A stretch of 64,000 nucleotides of DNA from Comamonas endophytica (GCF_023634805.2 NZ_CP106882.1:310001-374000), one strand, 5' to 3'. Numbered from the stretch's first letter, positions 56,404-64,000 are shown. Made by a program: numbers and translations. The notes: generated by a model from the sequence alone, not told the origin.

Positions 56404-57263
56404 TGAACGACCAGGCCCCAGTCCGTATCCGCCGTGGTTTCGTCGATGTCGACGAAGGCCAGATCCACTATCGCGAGGCGGGACAGCGCACGCCGGGCGT
56501 TCCCACGCTGGTGCTGATCCATGCCTCGCCGGGCTCGGCGCTGACGCTGGAGCCGCTGCTGCGCGCCTTTGGCCGGTTCCGCCACGTGATTGCCACCGAC
56601 ACGCTGGGCAATGGCGACTCGAGCCCCCTATTGGGGGAAACAGTGAAGGTAGCCCAGTTGGCCGATGCCCATCTGCGCGCGCTCGATGCGCTGGGCATCG
56701 GGCGCTTCGATCTCTATGGCACGCATACCGGCGCCAGCATTGCCAGCGAGATCGCCATCGCGCAGCCGCAGCGCGTGCGCGCGCTGGTGCTCGACGGCAT
56801 CGGCCTCTATGCCGAAGACGAGCAGGCCGAGCTGCTGGCGCACTACGTGCCGCGCGTGGAGATCGACCAGAACGGCAGCCAGATCCACCTGCTGTGGACC
56901 TTCGTGCGCGATGCCTACCTGTTCTGGCCCTGGTACCGCAAGGACGCGGCGCACCGCCGCCCGACCGGGCTGCCCGGGGCCGACGCGCTGCACGACAAGT
57001 TCGTCGAGGTGCTCAAAGCGGCGCGCAGCTTCCACCTGCCCTACCGCGCGGCCCTGGGCCACGACAAGCGCGCGCGGCTGCCGCTGCTGGCGGTGCCCAC
57101 GCTGCTGACCTGCGCCGGCGACGACATGCTGCACCAGTACCTCGAGGCACTGGGCCGGCTGGTGCCGCAGGCGCGCTGCGTGACCCATGGCGGCACGGCG
57201 TCCACCGAGGCGCTGGCCCAGACCGTCGATCTCTTCCAGCGCCATTTCGCGGCGCAGGACTGA
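56403..57263 (+). CDS. Alpha/beta hydrolase with His at the nucleophile elbow
   Basis: A 286-residue alpha/beta-hydrolase fold protein. The oxyanion-side motif is LIHASPGSA, and the strand-5 elbow, normally G-x-S-x-G, reads G106-THT-G110, putting His108 at the nucleophile position. The C-terminal segment with the usual His (CVTHGGTASTEA) is present. Such elbows occur in non-hydrolytic members, so a C-C or C-N cleaving, lyase or decarboxylase role is as likely as esterase activity. Its start overlaps the dehydrogenase stop. Confidence 0.85.
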   Translation: MNDQAPVRIRRGFVDVDEGQIHYREAGQRTPGVPTLVLIHASPGSALTLEPLLRAFGRFRHVIATDTLGNGDSSPLLGETVKVAQLADAHLRALDALGIGRFDLYGTHTGASIASEIAIAQPQRVRALVLDGIGLYAEDEQAELLAHYVPRVEIDQNGSQIHLLWTFVRDAYLFWPWYRKDAAHRRPTGLPGADALHDKFVEVLKAARSFHLPYRAALGHDKRARLPLLAVPTLLTCAGDDMLHQYLEALGRLVPQARCVTHGGTASTEALAQTVDLFQRHFAAQD

Positions 57264-57291
57264 CCCTCCCATTCCATTGAAAGCCCCCCGC

Positions 57292-57972
57292 ATGCAAAGC
57301 TCCGACAAGACCGCACGCCAGCTGTTCGAAGAATTCAAGGCCAACCCCACGCGCAAACGCTTCGGCTTCGGCAGCCGCCCGGCGCTGATCAATGTCGATC
57401 CGCAGAAGGCCTACACCGCCGTGGGCGAGTTCGCCACCGCCTACGAGACCGATCCGCGCCAGATGGAATACACCAACCAGCTCGCGGCGGCGTTCCGCGC
57501 CAAGGGCTGGCCCGTGGTGTGGACCTATGTGGCCTATATGGAGTCCGGCGAGGACTGCGGCATCTGGGGCACGCGCAGCGACACACCCGACTCGCTGCAG
57601 AACATCAAGGTCGGCAGCCGCCGCAGCGAATTTGACGACCGCCTGGTCATCGACCGCGAGCGCGACATCATCGTCAACAAACGCATGGCCTCTGCCTTCT
57701 TCGAGACCAATCTGGGCTCGATCTTCAGCTTCCACGGCATCGACACGGTGGTGGTGACCGGCGGCTCGACCTCGGGCTGCGTGCGCGCCACGGTGGTGGA
57801 CAGCCTGCAGCGCAGTTTCCGCACCGTCGTCCCCGAGGAATGCGTGGCCGACAAGCACGAGAGCCCGCATTTCGCCAACCTCTACGACATGGCGGTGAAA
57901 TACGCCGATGTGCTGCCCGTGGCCGAGGTGCTGGAGCAGCTTTCTCGGGTGCCAGCCAAGGTCAAGCCATGA
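57292..57972 (+). CDS. Isochorismatase-family cysteine hydrolase (amidase-like)
   Basis: A 226-residue cysteine hydrolase. The triad is visible as D36 (LINVDPQKAY), K130 (VNKRMASAF) and C163 (GSTSGCVRAT), matching N-carbamoylsarcosine amidase and maleamate amidase relatives that cleave amide or ureide bonds. It overlaps the next gene by 4 nt, within the catabolic operon, so it probably releases ammonia or carbamate from a nitrogen-containing intermediate. Confidence 0.9.
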   Translation: MQSSDKTARQLFEEFKANPTRKRFGFGSRPALINVDPQKAYTAVGEFATAYETDPRQMEYTNQLAAAFRAKGWPVVWTYVAYMESGEDCGIWGTRSDTPDSLQNIKVGSRRSEFDDRLVIDRERDIIVNKRMASAFFETNLGSIFSFHGIDTVVVTGGSTSGCVRATVVDSLQRSFRTVVPEECVADKHESPHFANLYDMAVKYADVLPVAEVLEQLSRVPAKVKP

Positions 57973-58883
57973 AGCGCGATCCCGGTTTCTACGACTACCT
58001 GCCCTACCAGGGCCGCCCGCAGATCCGCTGGCCTGGCGGCGCGCGCGTCGCCTTCTGGGTCGCGCCCAATGTCGAGTTCTACGAGCTGAACCCGCCGCGC
58101 AACCCGGCGCGTGCCGCCTGGGCGCGCCCCGCGCCCGACGTGCAGAACTACTCCTACCGCGACTACGGCAACCGCGTGGGCTTCTGGCGCATGCTGGAGA
58201 CGATGAAGCGCTGCAACGTGCGCGGCAGCGTGTCGCTCAACGTGGCGATGTGCGAGCACCACCCGGAGGTGATCCAGGCCTGCGCCGACAACGGCTGGGA
58301 GTTCTACTCCCACGGCACCTACAACACGCGCTACCTGATGGGCATGGACGAGGCGCAGGAGCGCGCCGTCATCCAGGACTCGATCGACACCATCCGCAAG
58401 CACACCGGGCAGAAGCTCGACGGCTGGCTCGCGCCCGCGCTGACCTATACCGATCGCACCATGGACCTGGTGGCGGAAATGGGACTGACCTATGTGTGCG
58501 ACCTGTTCCACGACGACCAGCCGGTGCCGGTGAAGACGCGCTCGGGGCGCCTGACCAGCATTCCCTATTCGCTGGAGATGAACGACACCATCGTCTACAA
58601 CGTCAACCAGGTCTCGCCGCGGCGCTACGGCGACATCATCAAGCGCCAGTTCGACCAGCTCTACCGCGAGGGCGAGCATTCCGGCACGGTGATGTGCATT
58701 CCGCTGCACCCTTATCTCATCGGCCAGCCCTACCGCCTGGCGGCCTTTGAGGAGGCGCTGCAGTACATCACCGGCCACGACAAGGTCTGGCTGGCCACCG
58801 GCCGCGAGATCGCGCAGTACTACAACGAACACTACTACGACGCCTTTGCCCAGGCGGCGCACCCCGTCGGAGAGGCCCCATGA
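57969..58883 (+). CDS. Polysaccharide-deacetylase-family hydrolase, first copy (PuuE/cyclic imidase-like)
   Basis: A 304-residue NodB-fold protein of the PuuE-like group, which includes allantoinases and cyclic imide hydrolases. Recognisable segments are DYGNRVGFWRMLETM, then GWEFYSHGTYNTRYLMGM with H115 in the SHG motif, DGWLAPALTYTDRTMDL and CIPLHPYLIGQPYR. No signal peptide is present, so it acts in the cytosol on a small molecule rather than a polymer. It overlaps its neighbours on both sides by 4 nt. Confidence 0.88.
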   Translation: MKRDPGFYDYLPYQGRPQIRWPGGARVAFWVAPNVEFYELNPPRNPARAAWARPAPDVQNYSYRDYGNRVGFWRMLETMKRCNVRGSVSLNVAMCEHHPEVIQACADNGWEFYSHGTYNTRYLMGMDEAQERAVIQDSIDTIRKHTGQKLDGWLAPALTYTDRTMDLVAEMGLTYVCDLFHDDQPVPVKTRSGRLTSIPYSLEMNDTIVYNVNQVSPRRYGDIIKRQFDQLYREGEHSGTVMCIPLHPYLIGQPYRLAAFEEALQYITGHDKVWLATGREIAQYYNEHYYDAFAQAAHPVGEAP

Positions 58884-59830
58884 GCACGCTGCCCGAAGAT
58901 TACCTGGACTACCCGCTGCGCCGCTACGGCATGGACCATGCGCGCTACGACTGGTCGATGCTGCCCCAGCGCCCGCCCGTGGCCTGGCCCGATGAGGCGC
59001 GCATCGCGCTGTGGATCGTGCCCGCGCTCGAATGGTTTCCGCTCGACATGCAGGGCAAGCCCTTCAAGCCGCCGGGCGCGATGCAGACCGCCTACCCGGA
59101 TTTGCGCCACTACACGCTGCGCGACTACGGCAACCGCGTGGGCATCTTCCGCATCATGCAGGCGCTCGAACGCCACGGCCTGCGCGCCAGCGTGGCGATG
59201 AACGCGGCCGTGGCCGTGCGTTATCCGGCGCTGGTGCAAAGCGTCGTGCAGCGCGGCTGGGAGGTGATTGCCAACGGCCTGGACATGGACCATCTGCACC
59301 ATGGCGGCATGGCCGAGGAGGACGAGCGCGCGCTGATCGCGCAGACGCTCGGGATCCTGCGCCAGGCCAGCGGCCAGCCGGTGACGGGCTGGCTGTCGCC
59401 CGCCAAGTCGCAGTCCTGGAACACCCCGGACCTGCTGCGCGAGGCCGGCATCGAGTACGCCTGCGACTGGGTCAACGACGACATGCCCTACGCGATGCGC
59501 ACGCGCGCCGGCACGCTGCATGCGATGCCGCACCCGATCGACATCGACGACGCGACCATCCTGGTGCAGAACCACCACACGGAGGACGACTTCCGCGACC
59601 AGCTGATCGACCAGTTCGACCTGCTGTACCGCGAAGCGCGGCCCGGCGACGGCCGCGTCATGGCGATTTCGCTGCACCCCTGGGTGAGCGGCCAGCCCTA
59701 CCGCATCCGCGCGCTGGAGGAGGCGCTGGCGCATATCGTGCGGCATCGCGGGGTGTGGTCGGCGACCGGGGGGGAGATCCTTGAAGCCTGGAAAGCCACG
59801 CAGGTCGATGGAAGGAGCGTTGCACTCTGA
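58880..59830 (+). CDS. Polysaccharide-deacetylase-family hydrolase, second copy with altered metal motif
   Basis: A 316-residue paralogue of the preceding protein, last in the operon. It shares DYGNRVGIFRIMQAL, GWLSPAKSQSWNTPDL and ISLHPWVSGQPYRI. The SHG motif of the first copy is replaced by N132-G (IANGLDMDHLHH), and His residues further on (H138, H140) could substitute or the site may be inactive. The two copies may form a hetero-oligomer or act on successive substrates. A deletion or gene-fusion origin is not indicated; both are full length. Confidence 0.87.
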   Translation: MSTLPEDYLDYPLRRYGMDHARYDWSMLPQRPPVAWPDEARIALWIVPALEWFPLDMQGKPFKPPGAMQTAYPDLRHYTLRDYGNRVGIFRIMQALERHGLRASVAMNAAVAVRYPALVQSVVQRGWEVIANGLDMDHLHHGGMAEEDERALIAQTLGILRQASGQPVTGWLSPAKSQSWNTPDLLREAGIEYACDWVNDDMPYAMRTRAGTLHAMPHPIDIDDATILVQNHHTEDDFRDQLIDQFDLLYREARPGDGRVMAISLHPWVSGQPYRIRALEEALAHIVRHRGVWSATGGEILEAWKATQVDGRSVAL

Positions 59831-60132
59831 CGCTTGCGCACGATATGGCGGTTAACTATCCTTTAGGTCATTTCAACCTCTGACCGCGCGCGGCATTCAG
59901 CAACTCATGGGAGCAGCAGGGCAAAATTCGGCCCCAAAATGGCCGTCCGCACACATTTAGGAAAATATACTGTGGGACGGCCCGCTGAAGCTTTCGACAC
60001 ATCGTCGGCCTGTGCGTAGAGACGGCTCGACAATCAAAGCGCGTGGTAAGTCGAGCGGCGAACCACCGTGTATCTGCGATCATTGCTTTGACAACGTCCA
60101 GCTTGTGCTAATTCAATCTCGAAGTTCACAAC
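59831..60132. other. 302-bp junction between GC-rich operon and A/T-rich island
   Basis: Composition changes within this stretch. No gene is recognised; short frames here lack family features. A GCGCGC-rich end at about 59885-59895 gives way to A/T-rich sequence with the protease promoter at 60088-60117. No direct repeats or tRNA were found, so the island edge is undefined. Confidence 0.4.
60088..60117 (+). promoter_or_regulatory. Sigma70-type promoter of the trypsin-like protease gene
   Basis: A consensus TTGACA -35 box (60088-60093) is separated by 18 bp from TTCAAT (60112-60117). The predicted transcript would start only about 8 nt before the ATG at 60133, with no Shine-Dalgarno sequence, suggesting a very short or leaderless message. 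Confidence 0.55.
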
Positions 60133-61035
60133 ATGAGTATTGCCGTGGAAACCACACTTACCTGTTCAACGGTGCGCATCGAGACGCCTGAGACCGGGGC
60201 GACAGGTACGGGCTTTTTCTATCGTATCCACTTCGGTAACAACATCGCAAAGCAATATATTGCTACCAACCGACATGTAGTAAAGGGGGCCACTTTTATT
60301 GATTATGTTTTGACAACAGCATCTGACGTCAGTCAGACAAGCGACAGCGGCGCTTTCGTTGACGAGACGCACCATCTGCTGCGGACAAGCTTAGGGAAAT
60401 ATGTAGATTTCAGCGTCCCGATTTCTATGGACATCCTCATTCCGCATCCAGATCCAGATCCAGACGTGGACTTAGTGTTGATTGACGTTACTATTCCTAT
60501 TGGGATCTATCTCGCAAGCCGCAAACTGCGTATTGCCTCGTTGGATCGTTCGTGGCTGCCCAAGAAGGGGGACAGGGCACTGAGGAGCATTGAGCCACTC
60601 AAGATCATTGGCTACCCCATAGGGATGTGGGACGAGCACAACAATATGCCCATCGCTCGGTCGGGCAGCACTGCTACGCACCCATTGGCCAGCTTCAATG
60701 GAGATCGTAACTTCCTGGTGGACGGCGCTGTTTTTGCAGGTTCTTCTGGGTCACCTGTGTTCGGCTACGAGAGTCCGATGTACCTCATCCCAAACGGCGG
60801 ATTCACGCCAGGGACCAAGGCCGTTCTTTTAGGGATCCTTTGGGGAGTGATGGAGGCGGACACTCTTGGCGAGATGGTCATCGATCAGATTCCTGCCGCC
60901 AAGCGCAGGTCGCCACAGCTAAAAACCTCCTTGCATCTTGGCGTAGCTCTACATGCCGACCGCTTGCTCGAGATCGAAGAGTTCATAAGCCCGGGCGTGA
61001 CCTCGGAATCGGGTACGAATACGAACAGAGCTTAG
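60133..61035 (+). CDS. Trypsin-like serine protease in an A/T-rich island
   Basis: A 300-residue chymotrypsin-fold protease. The triad is H48 (ATNRHVV), D113 (DVDLVLIDV) and S205 (AGSSGSPVFGY). No signal peptide or PDZ domain is present, so it is expected to be cytosolic, unlike DegP-type enzymes. Its codon use differs from neighbours, with TTA leucine codons (three at least) and frequent ATT and TTT, and the stretch is visibly richer in A/T. Its 3' end overlaps that of the convergent membrane-protein gene by 4 nt. The context suggests a conflict or defence module, which is inference. Confidence 0.85.
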   Translation: MSIAVETTLTCSTVRIETPETGATGTGFFYRIHFGNNIAKQYIATNRHVVKGATFIDYVLTTASDVSQTSDSGAFVDETHHLLRTSLGKYVDFSVPISMDILIPHPDPDPDVDLVLIDVTIPIGIYLASRKLRIASLDRSWLPKKGDRALRSIEPLKIIGYPIGMWDEHNNMPIARSGSTATHPLASFNGDRNFLVDGAVFAGSSGSPVFGYESPMYLIPNGGFTPGTKAVLLGILWGVMEADTLGEMVIDQIPAAKRRSPQLKTSLHLGVALHADRLLEIEEFISPGVTSESGTNTNRA

Positions 61036-61832
61036 ATCGCAGATTCGACTGGAATCGGCAGCGGAATTCCCGCTTCAGCAGGCGTCAGTTTGATGTACTG
61101 GATGTTCAGCGTAAGCACCTGGTCATACTGGATGACGAATGAGTCGCCTTCGACTGGATAGAAGCGAGATTCATCATCGTTGGCTCCTTGACCTCCGGCA
61201 TCGGCACTTCCCTTGTCCCTGGACAGGGGACGTCTCATCGTCTGTCCAAGAATGAGACGGTCCAAGCTGCCATCGGACTTGAAATAGAAAGAGTCGAGCA
61301 CCCCTTTGAAGAGGATAGCCTCCCCGGCGATAGAAACCACTGCCGAGGCCACGATCATATCTGGCTGCTCGTCATCCTTGAAGTCAGCTCCAGTTAGAAG
61401 GTAATACCACGGGGCATCGTTGAAACGAAAAAGGAAACTGAACAGGCTTTCCTGACGGTCTGCTCGGAAGCGAGTGATCAGATATCGGATTACAGACGGA
61501 ATAGCGAACGAGGCGACGTAGAGGCTTGCAAAATAAAGCGCGACTTGATGAATCTGCCTGCTGATCGTCTTGAGCGCCTCGCCGTGAAGAGTCAAATTGG
61601 AGGATAGAAGCTCCAGTAGCACTCCCAGGTCGACAGTTTTTCCCGCAAGGCGGCAAACCACAACAATCCAAAACAGATGCAGCAGTGCAGCCCAAATAAT
61701 CGCTTCCGTAGCTACGCGACCAAAAGGGGAATAATCCAGAGATATGCTCTCGACGCGCTTGAGCCGGCTTCGAAAGATGAAGCCTGGCAATAAACATGCA
61801 AAGACGACGAGCGCCGGAAGCGCAATGTTCAT
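61032..61832 (-). CDS. DUF6338-like membrane protein
   Basis: A 266-residue protein with hydrophobic segments near the N-terminus (LPALVVFACLLPGFIF), at about 43-63 (AIIWAALLHLFWIVVVCRL) and at about 97-117 (VALYFASLYVASFAIPSVIRYL). A soluble C-terminal half with WYYLLTGADFKDDEQPDMIV and LILGQTMRRP follows. The layout and these motifs fit the DUF6338 family, of unknown function. It is convergent with the protease (4-nt overlap) and 9 nt downstream of the 61-residue gene, so the two minus-strand genes form an operon. Confidence 0.75.
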   Translation of the reverse strand: MNIALPALVVFACLLPGFIFRSRLKRVESISLDYSPFGRVATEAIIWAALLHLFWIVVVCRLAGKTVDLGVLLELLSSNLTLHGEALKTISRQIHQVALYFASLYVASFAIPSVIRYLITRFRADRQESLFSFLFRFNDAPWYYLLTGADFKDDEQPDMIVASAVVSIAGEAILFKGVLDSFYFKSDGSLDRLILGQTMRRPLSRDKGSADAGGQGANDDESRFYPVEGDSFVIQYDQVLTLNIQYIKLTPAEAGIPLPIPVESAI

Positions 61833-61841
61833 CTAAAGCGC

Positions 61842-62027
61842 TCAGGCCGCCTTCGGCACAATAGTCGCCACATAGCGCTTGACCGTCGAAGATTTGGCCT
61901 CTCTGACCGTCACTACACTGCGCGATGCCTTGGCTGAAGTAGCCTCTACCGTGACTCGCCGAAGCTGTTCTCTGCTCTCGGGGTTAGCCAGAAGGCTTTT
62001 AGCGAGTGGGCTTTTCAGTGCTTTCAT
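61842..62027 (-). CDS. Small basic protein of 61 residues
   Basis: A strong ribosome site (GGAGG about 7 nt upstream) precedes the ATG at 62027. The protein is Lys/Arg/Ala/Ser-rich (MKALKSPLAKSLLANPESRE, then KSSTVKRYVATIVPKAA) with no signal or family match. It is first in a two-gene unit with the DUF6338-like protein. Its length and charge suit an antitoxin-like or nucleic-acid-binding partner, but this is speculation. Confidence 0.6.
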   Translation of the reverse strand: MKALKSPLAKSLLANPESREQLRRVTVEATSAKASRSVVTVREAKSSTVKRYVATIVPKAA

Positions 62028-62538
62028 CAGGACCTCCGAACTTATTTTGACGGCGGCTGGCGGGCATGTTCGAAATGGCATGCGCCCATAGCTAACAAAG
62101 GGATGCTTTGGATCCAGCCCTCCGCTGGCTTTGCACATTGCTGCTGTTGTCAAGGTATCCCACCATCCGCGTTCACATCCTAGCAGCGCACATAGCTATG
62201 CTGCAAAAGCAGCATATCCATTCCCACTTCGAGCGGAGCGCCTCTGCGCTCCACCGCCCTGCGCTCCCATTTCTTCTTAGCGCCGCGGATGACTTCATAC
62301 CCCAACTAGGCTGACGCAGCTTCGCCGAACAAGACGAAAGATGAGTGACCACGAACGCAGGCAAAGTAGCGTTTCATATCAGAGTCTCAAGGCGCCGCCC
62401 AGAGCAGCCCGAAGCACAGCGCGGCGCGGCGCACAGGCACCGCCTTAGCGCCTAAATCCCTTCGCCTTGAAAGCCGAGCAATGTGAGTGGCTGACGCTAA
62501 GCGGAAATAATAGCGCCCTTCCGTCAGATCCACTCCCT
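62028..62538. other. 511-bp intergenic region
   Basis: This lies between the divergent small gene (62027) and the M20 peptidase (62539). It contains the hairpin at 62197-62216 and becomes GC-rich again after about 62390. No gene is recognised; short frames here lack family features and good ribosome sites. Confidence 0.4.
62197..62216. repeat. Perfect hairpin TATGCTGC-AAAA-GCAGCATA
   Basis: An 8-bp perfect stem with an AAAA loop lies 170 bp upstream of the small-protein start. It has no T-run, so a regulatory palindrome is more likely than a terminator. Confidence 0.5.
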
Positions 62539-63756
62539 ATGAGCTCCCTGCAATCCCCCGGTCCTTCGTCTTCGGAAACAGGACTGCTCTCCCCGGCTTC
62601 CACTTCTCCCGAGACCGCCCAGGCCGTCCTCGACTGGCTGGCCACGCAGCAGCAGGCCATGACCGATCTGCTGGCGCAGATCGTCAATATCGACAGCGGC
62701 AGCGGCCATGAAGCCGGCGTGCGCGAAGTGGCGGCCGTGCTGCGCGGGCGGCTCGAGTCCGCCGGCATCGCGGTGCAGACGCTGCCCGAGCCCGGCTGGG
62801 GCGAGTGCCTGCTGGCGCGCGTGCCCGGCAGCGATGCGGCCGCCGACGGCCACCTGCAGCTGATGGGCCATATGGACACCGTGTTCCCGCTGGGCACCGT
62901 GGCCGAGCGCCCCTGGCGCGTGCAGGAGGGCAAGGCCTATGGACCGGGCGTGGCCGACATGAAGTCGGGCCTGGTGATGAACGTGTTCGTGGCCGAGGCG
63001 CTGGCGCGCTTTGGCGGCAACGCCCGCCCGGTGCACCTGCTGTTCACCTGCGATGAAGAGGTGGGCTCGCCCGCCTGCCGCCATGTGATCCGCAAGCATG
63101 TGCAGGGCGCGAGCGCCGTGCTCAACGCCGAGCCCGGCCGCATCAGCGGCAACGTGGTCAACGAGCGCAAGGGCTCGTACCGCATCGATTTCGAGGTGCA
63201 GGGCGTGGCCGCGCACGCGGGCATCAATCCGGCGCAGGGCGCGAGCGCGATCGACGCGCTGGCGCGCAAGATCCTGGCGCTGCATGCGCTCACGGGCTGC
63301 GAGCCCGGCATCACCGTCAACGTCGGTTTCATCCAGGGCGGCATGGCCTCCAATGTGGTCGCGCCGCTGGCCAGCGCGCATGTGGACCTGCGCTACTCGG
63401 CCGACAACGACGTGCAGGCCGTGCTGGCGCGCATCCAGGCGATCATCGAGGAGGAGTCGCTGCCGCGCACCAGCGGGCGCATCCTCGAGTCGCGCGGCGC
63501 GCTGCCGATGGCGCGCACGCCCGCGCATATCCTGGAGCTCTACCAGCGCAGTGCCGCGCAGGTCGGCTTTGCCGTCGAGGCCGAGGCCACGGGCGGCGCG
63601 GCCGACAGCGGCATCACCTCCGACATGGGCATCCCCAGCCTGTGCGCCCTCGGGCCCGTGGGCGGCTACCCGCACAGCGAGCGCGAGTTCTGCGACCTGA
63701 GCAGCTTCGTGCCGCGCGCCCAGGCGCTGGCGCTGACCCTCATGAACCTGCGCTGA
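62539..63756 (+). CDS. M20 family carboxypeptidase (glutamate carboxypeptidase/CPG2-like)
   Basis: A 405-residue dinuclear zinc peptidase that removes C-terminal Glu or similar residues from acyl-amino acids. The zinc motifs are GHMDTVFPLG, YGPGVADMKSG and CDEEVGSPA, the bridging region NAEPGRISG follows, and the final His lies in YPHSEREFCD. The N-terminal 30 residues are Ser/Pro-rich without a clear signal peptide. The start at 62539 is the best fit; an in-frame ATG at 62467 lacks family sequence. It is followed by a Bug protein gene 38 nt later, suggesting uptake of its substrate. Confidence 0.9.
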   Translation: MSSLQSPGPSSSETGLLSPASTSPETAQAVLDWLATQQQAMTDLLAQIVNIDSGSGHEAGVREVAAVLRGRLESAGIAVQTLPEPGWGECLLARVPGSDAAADGHLQLMGHMDTVFPLGTVAERPWRVQEGKAYGPGVADMKSGLVMNVFVAEALARFGGNARPVHLLFTCDEEVGSPACRHVIRKHVQGASAVLNAEPGRISGNVVNERKGSYRIDFEVQGVAAHAGINPAQGASAIDALARKILALHALTGCEPGITVNVGFIQGGMASNVVAPLASAHVDLRYSADNDVQAVLARIQAIIEEESLPRTSGRILESRGALPMARTPAHILELYQRSAAQVGFAVEAEATGGAADSGITSDMGIPSLCALGPVGGYPHSEREFCDLSSFVPRAQALALTLMNLR

Positions 63757-63794
63757 GGCGCGGTCCGATTTCCATTTCAATCCTGTCTATTCCT

Positions 63795-64000
63795 ATGTCC
63801 AACTTCTCCCCCATTTCCTCAGCACTGTCGCGCCGCCAGATCCTGGCCACCGGGCTGGGCCTGGCCGGCGCCGCCGCGCTGCCCGCCCTTGCCGCCGACA
63901 AGTATCCGACCCGTCCGATCACGCTGGTCGTGCCCTTCCCGCCCGGCGGCTCGGTCGACGTCATGGCGCGCCAGTACACCGAGGCGCTGGGCCGCACGCT
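63795..64000 (+). CDS. Bug/TctC-type substrate-binding protein (partial, runs off window)
   Basis: The first 68 residues are present. A twin-arginine-type signal (SRRQILATGLGLAGAAALPALAA) is followed by DKYPTRPITLVVPFPPGGSVDVM, the Bug family opening. It lies just downstream of the M20 carboxypeptidase and is probably co-transcribed with it. Confidence 0.9.
   Translation, partial: MSNFSPISSALSRRQILATGLGLAGAAALPALAADKYPTRPITLVVPFPPGGSVDVMARQYTEALGRT

Noticed and set aside
59868..60083. 71-codon minus-strand frame in the island junction
   Set aside because: It has no recognisable family, no clear ribosome site, and composition like random sequence.
62108..62364. Two short frames around the 62197 hairpin
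   Set aside because: They are unsupported by ribosome sites or family features and overlap each other on opposite strands.

Overview
The window is GC-rich chromosomal DNA from a betaproteobacterium, most likely Burkholderiales/Comamonadaceae. The grounds are the strongly GC-biased third codon positions, five orphan Bug/TctC-type periplasmic binding proteins in 31 kb, and REP-like repeats built on GTTCGTGGTGAGCTTGTCGAA. The genus cannot be fixed from the sequence alone. No rRNA, tRNA, CRISPR array, complete insertion sequence or replication origin was recognised.

Region 1 (1-15,130): stress and housekeeping. A CadR/PbrR-like MerR regulator faces a CDF metal exporter across a textbook 19-bp-spacer promoter. 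Then come a YdeP-type molybdopterin oxidoreductase, an acidic Pro/Ala-rich orphan protein, glutathione-dependent formaldehyde dehydrogenase, a decayed SMR exporter, an S9 peptidase and a BLUF photoreceptor. The block ends with the compact four-gene ligase-associated DNA repair operon (exonuclease, ATP-dependent ligase, DEXH helicase, PdeM phosphoesterase), joined by 1-4 nt overlaps.

Region 2 (15,200-30,300): mixed genes. These are a YjjJ-type HipA toxin with an array of TGAATA repeats at its promoter and a copy inside its own gene, a beta-propeller lactonase, a zinc alcohol dehydrogenase, an OPT transporter, a GlxA regulator divergent from a rhodanese, a GST remnant, a diguanylate cyclase, an alpha/beta hydrolase, a large KatE catalase, a DctM remnant and a lipase/foldase pair.

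Region 3 (30,400-59,830): catabolism. (a) An IclR-linked Rieske oxygenase operon (oxygenase, Bug protein, SDR, reductase) shares a TGTCC-N7-GGACA operator with the iclR promoter. (b) A four-carbon acid-sugar cluster holds OtnK-OtnC divergent from a SAF-domain oxidoreductase, a DeoR repressor and a Bug protein, around an array of TCACA half-sites. (c) Gamma-glutamyltransferase and an orphan TRAP binding protein follow. (d) A LacI regulator is tied by a shared 16-bp operator to a Bug protein and an L-talarate/galactarate dehydratase-like enzyme. (e) PPK2 follows, then a thermolysin-like protein whose HExxH motif is destroyed. (f) An IclR regulator faces an eight-gene operon: Bug protein, amidohydrolase-fold protein without metal ligands, acyl-CoA ligase, acyl-CoA dehydrogenase, alpha/beta hydrolase with a His at the nucleophile elbow, cysteine hydrolase, and two PuuE-like deacetylases. 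I do not recognise this as any described pathway, and it is the best candidate for a new catabolic system.

Region 4 (59,830-64,000): a visibly more A/T-rich island carries a trypsin-like protease gene convergent with a DUF6338-like membrane protein gene, plus a 61-residue basic protein with a strong ribosome site. It looks horizontally acquired and may be a defence-type module. The window closes with an M20 carboxypeptidase followed by a fifth Bug protein that runs off the end.
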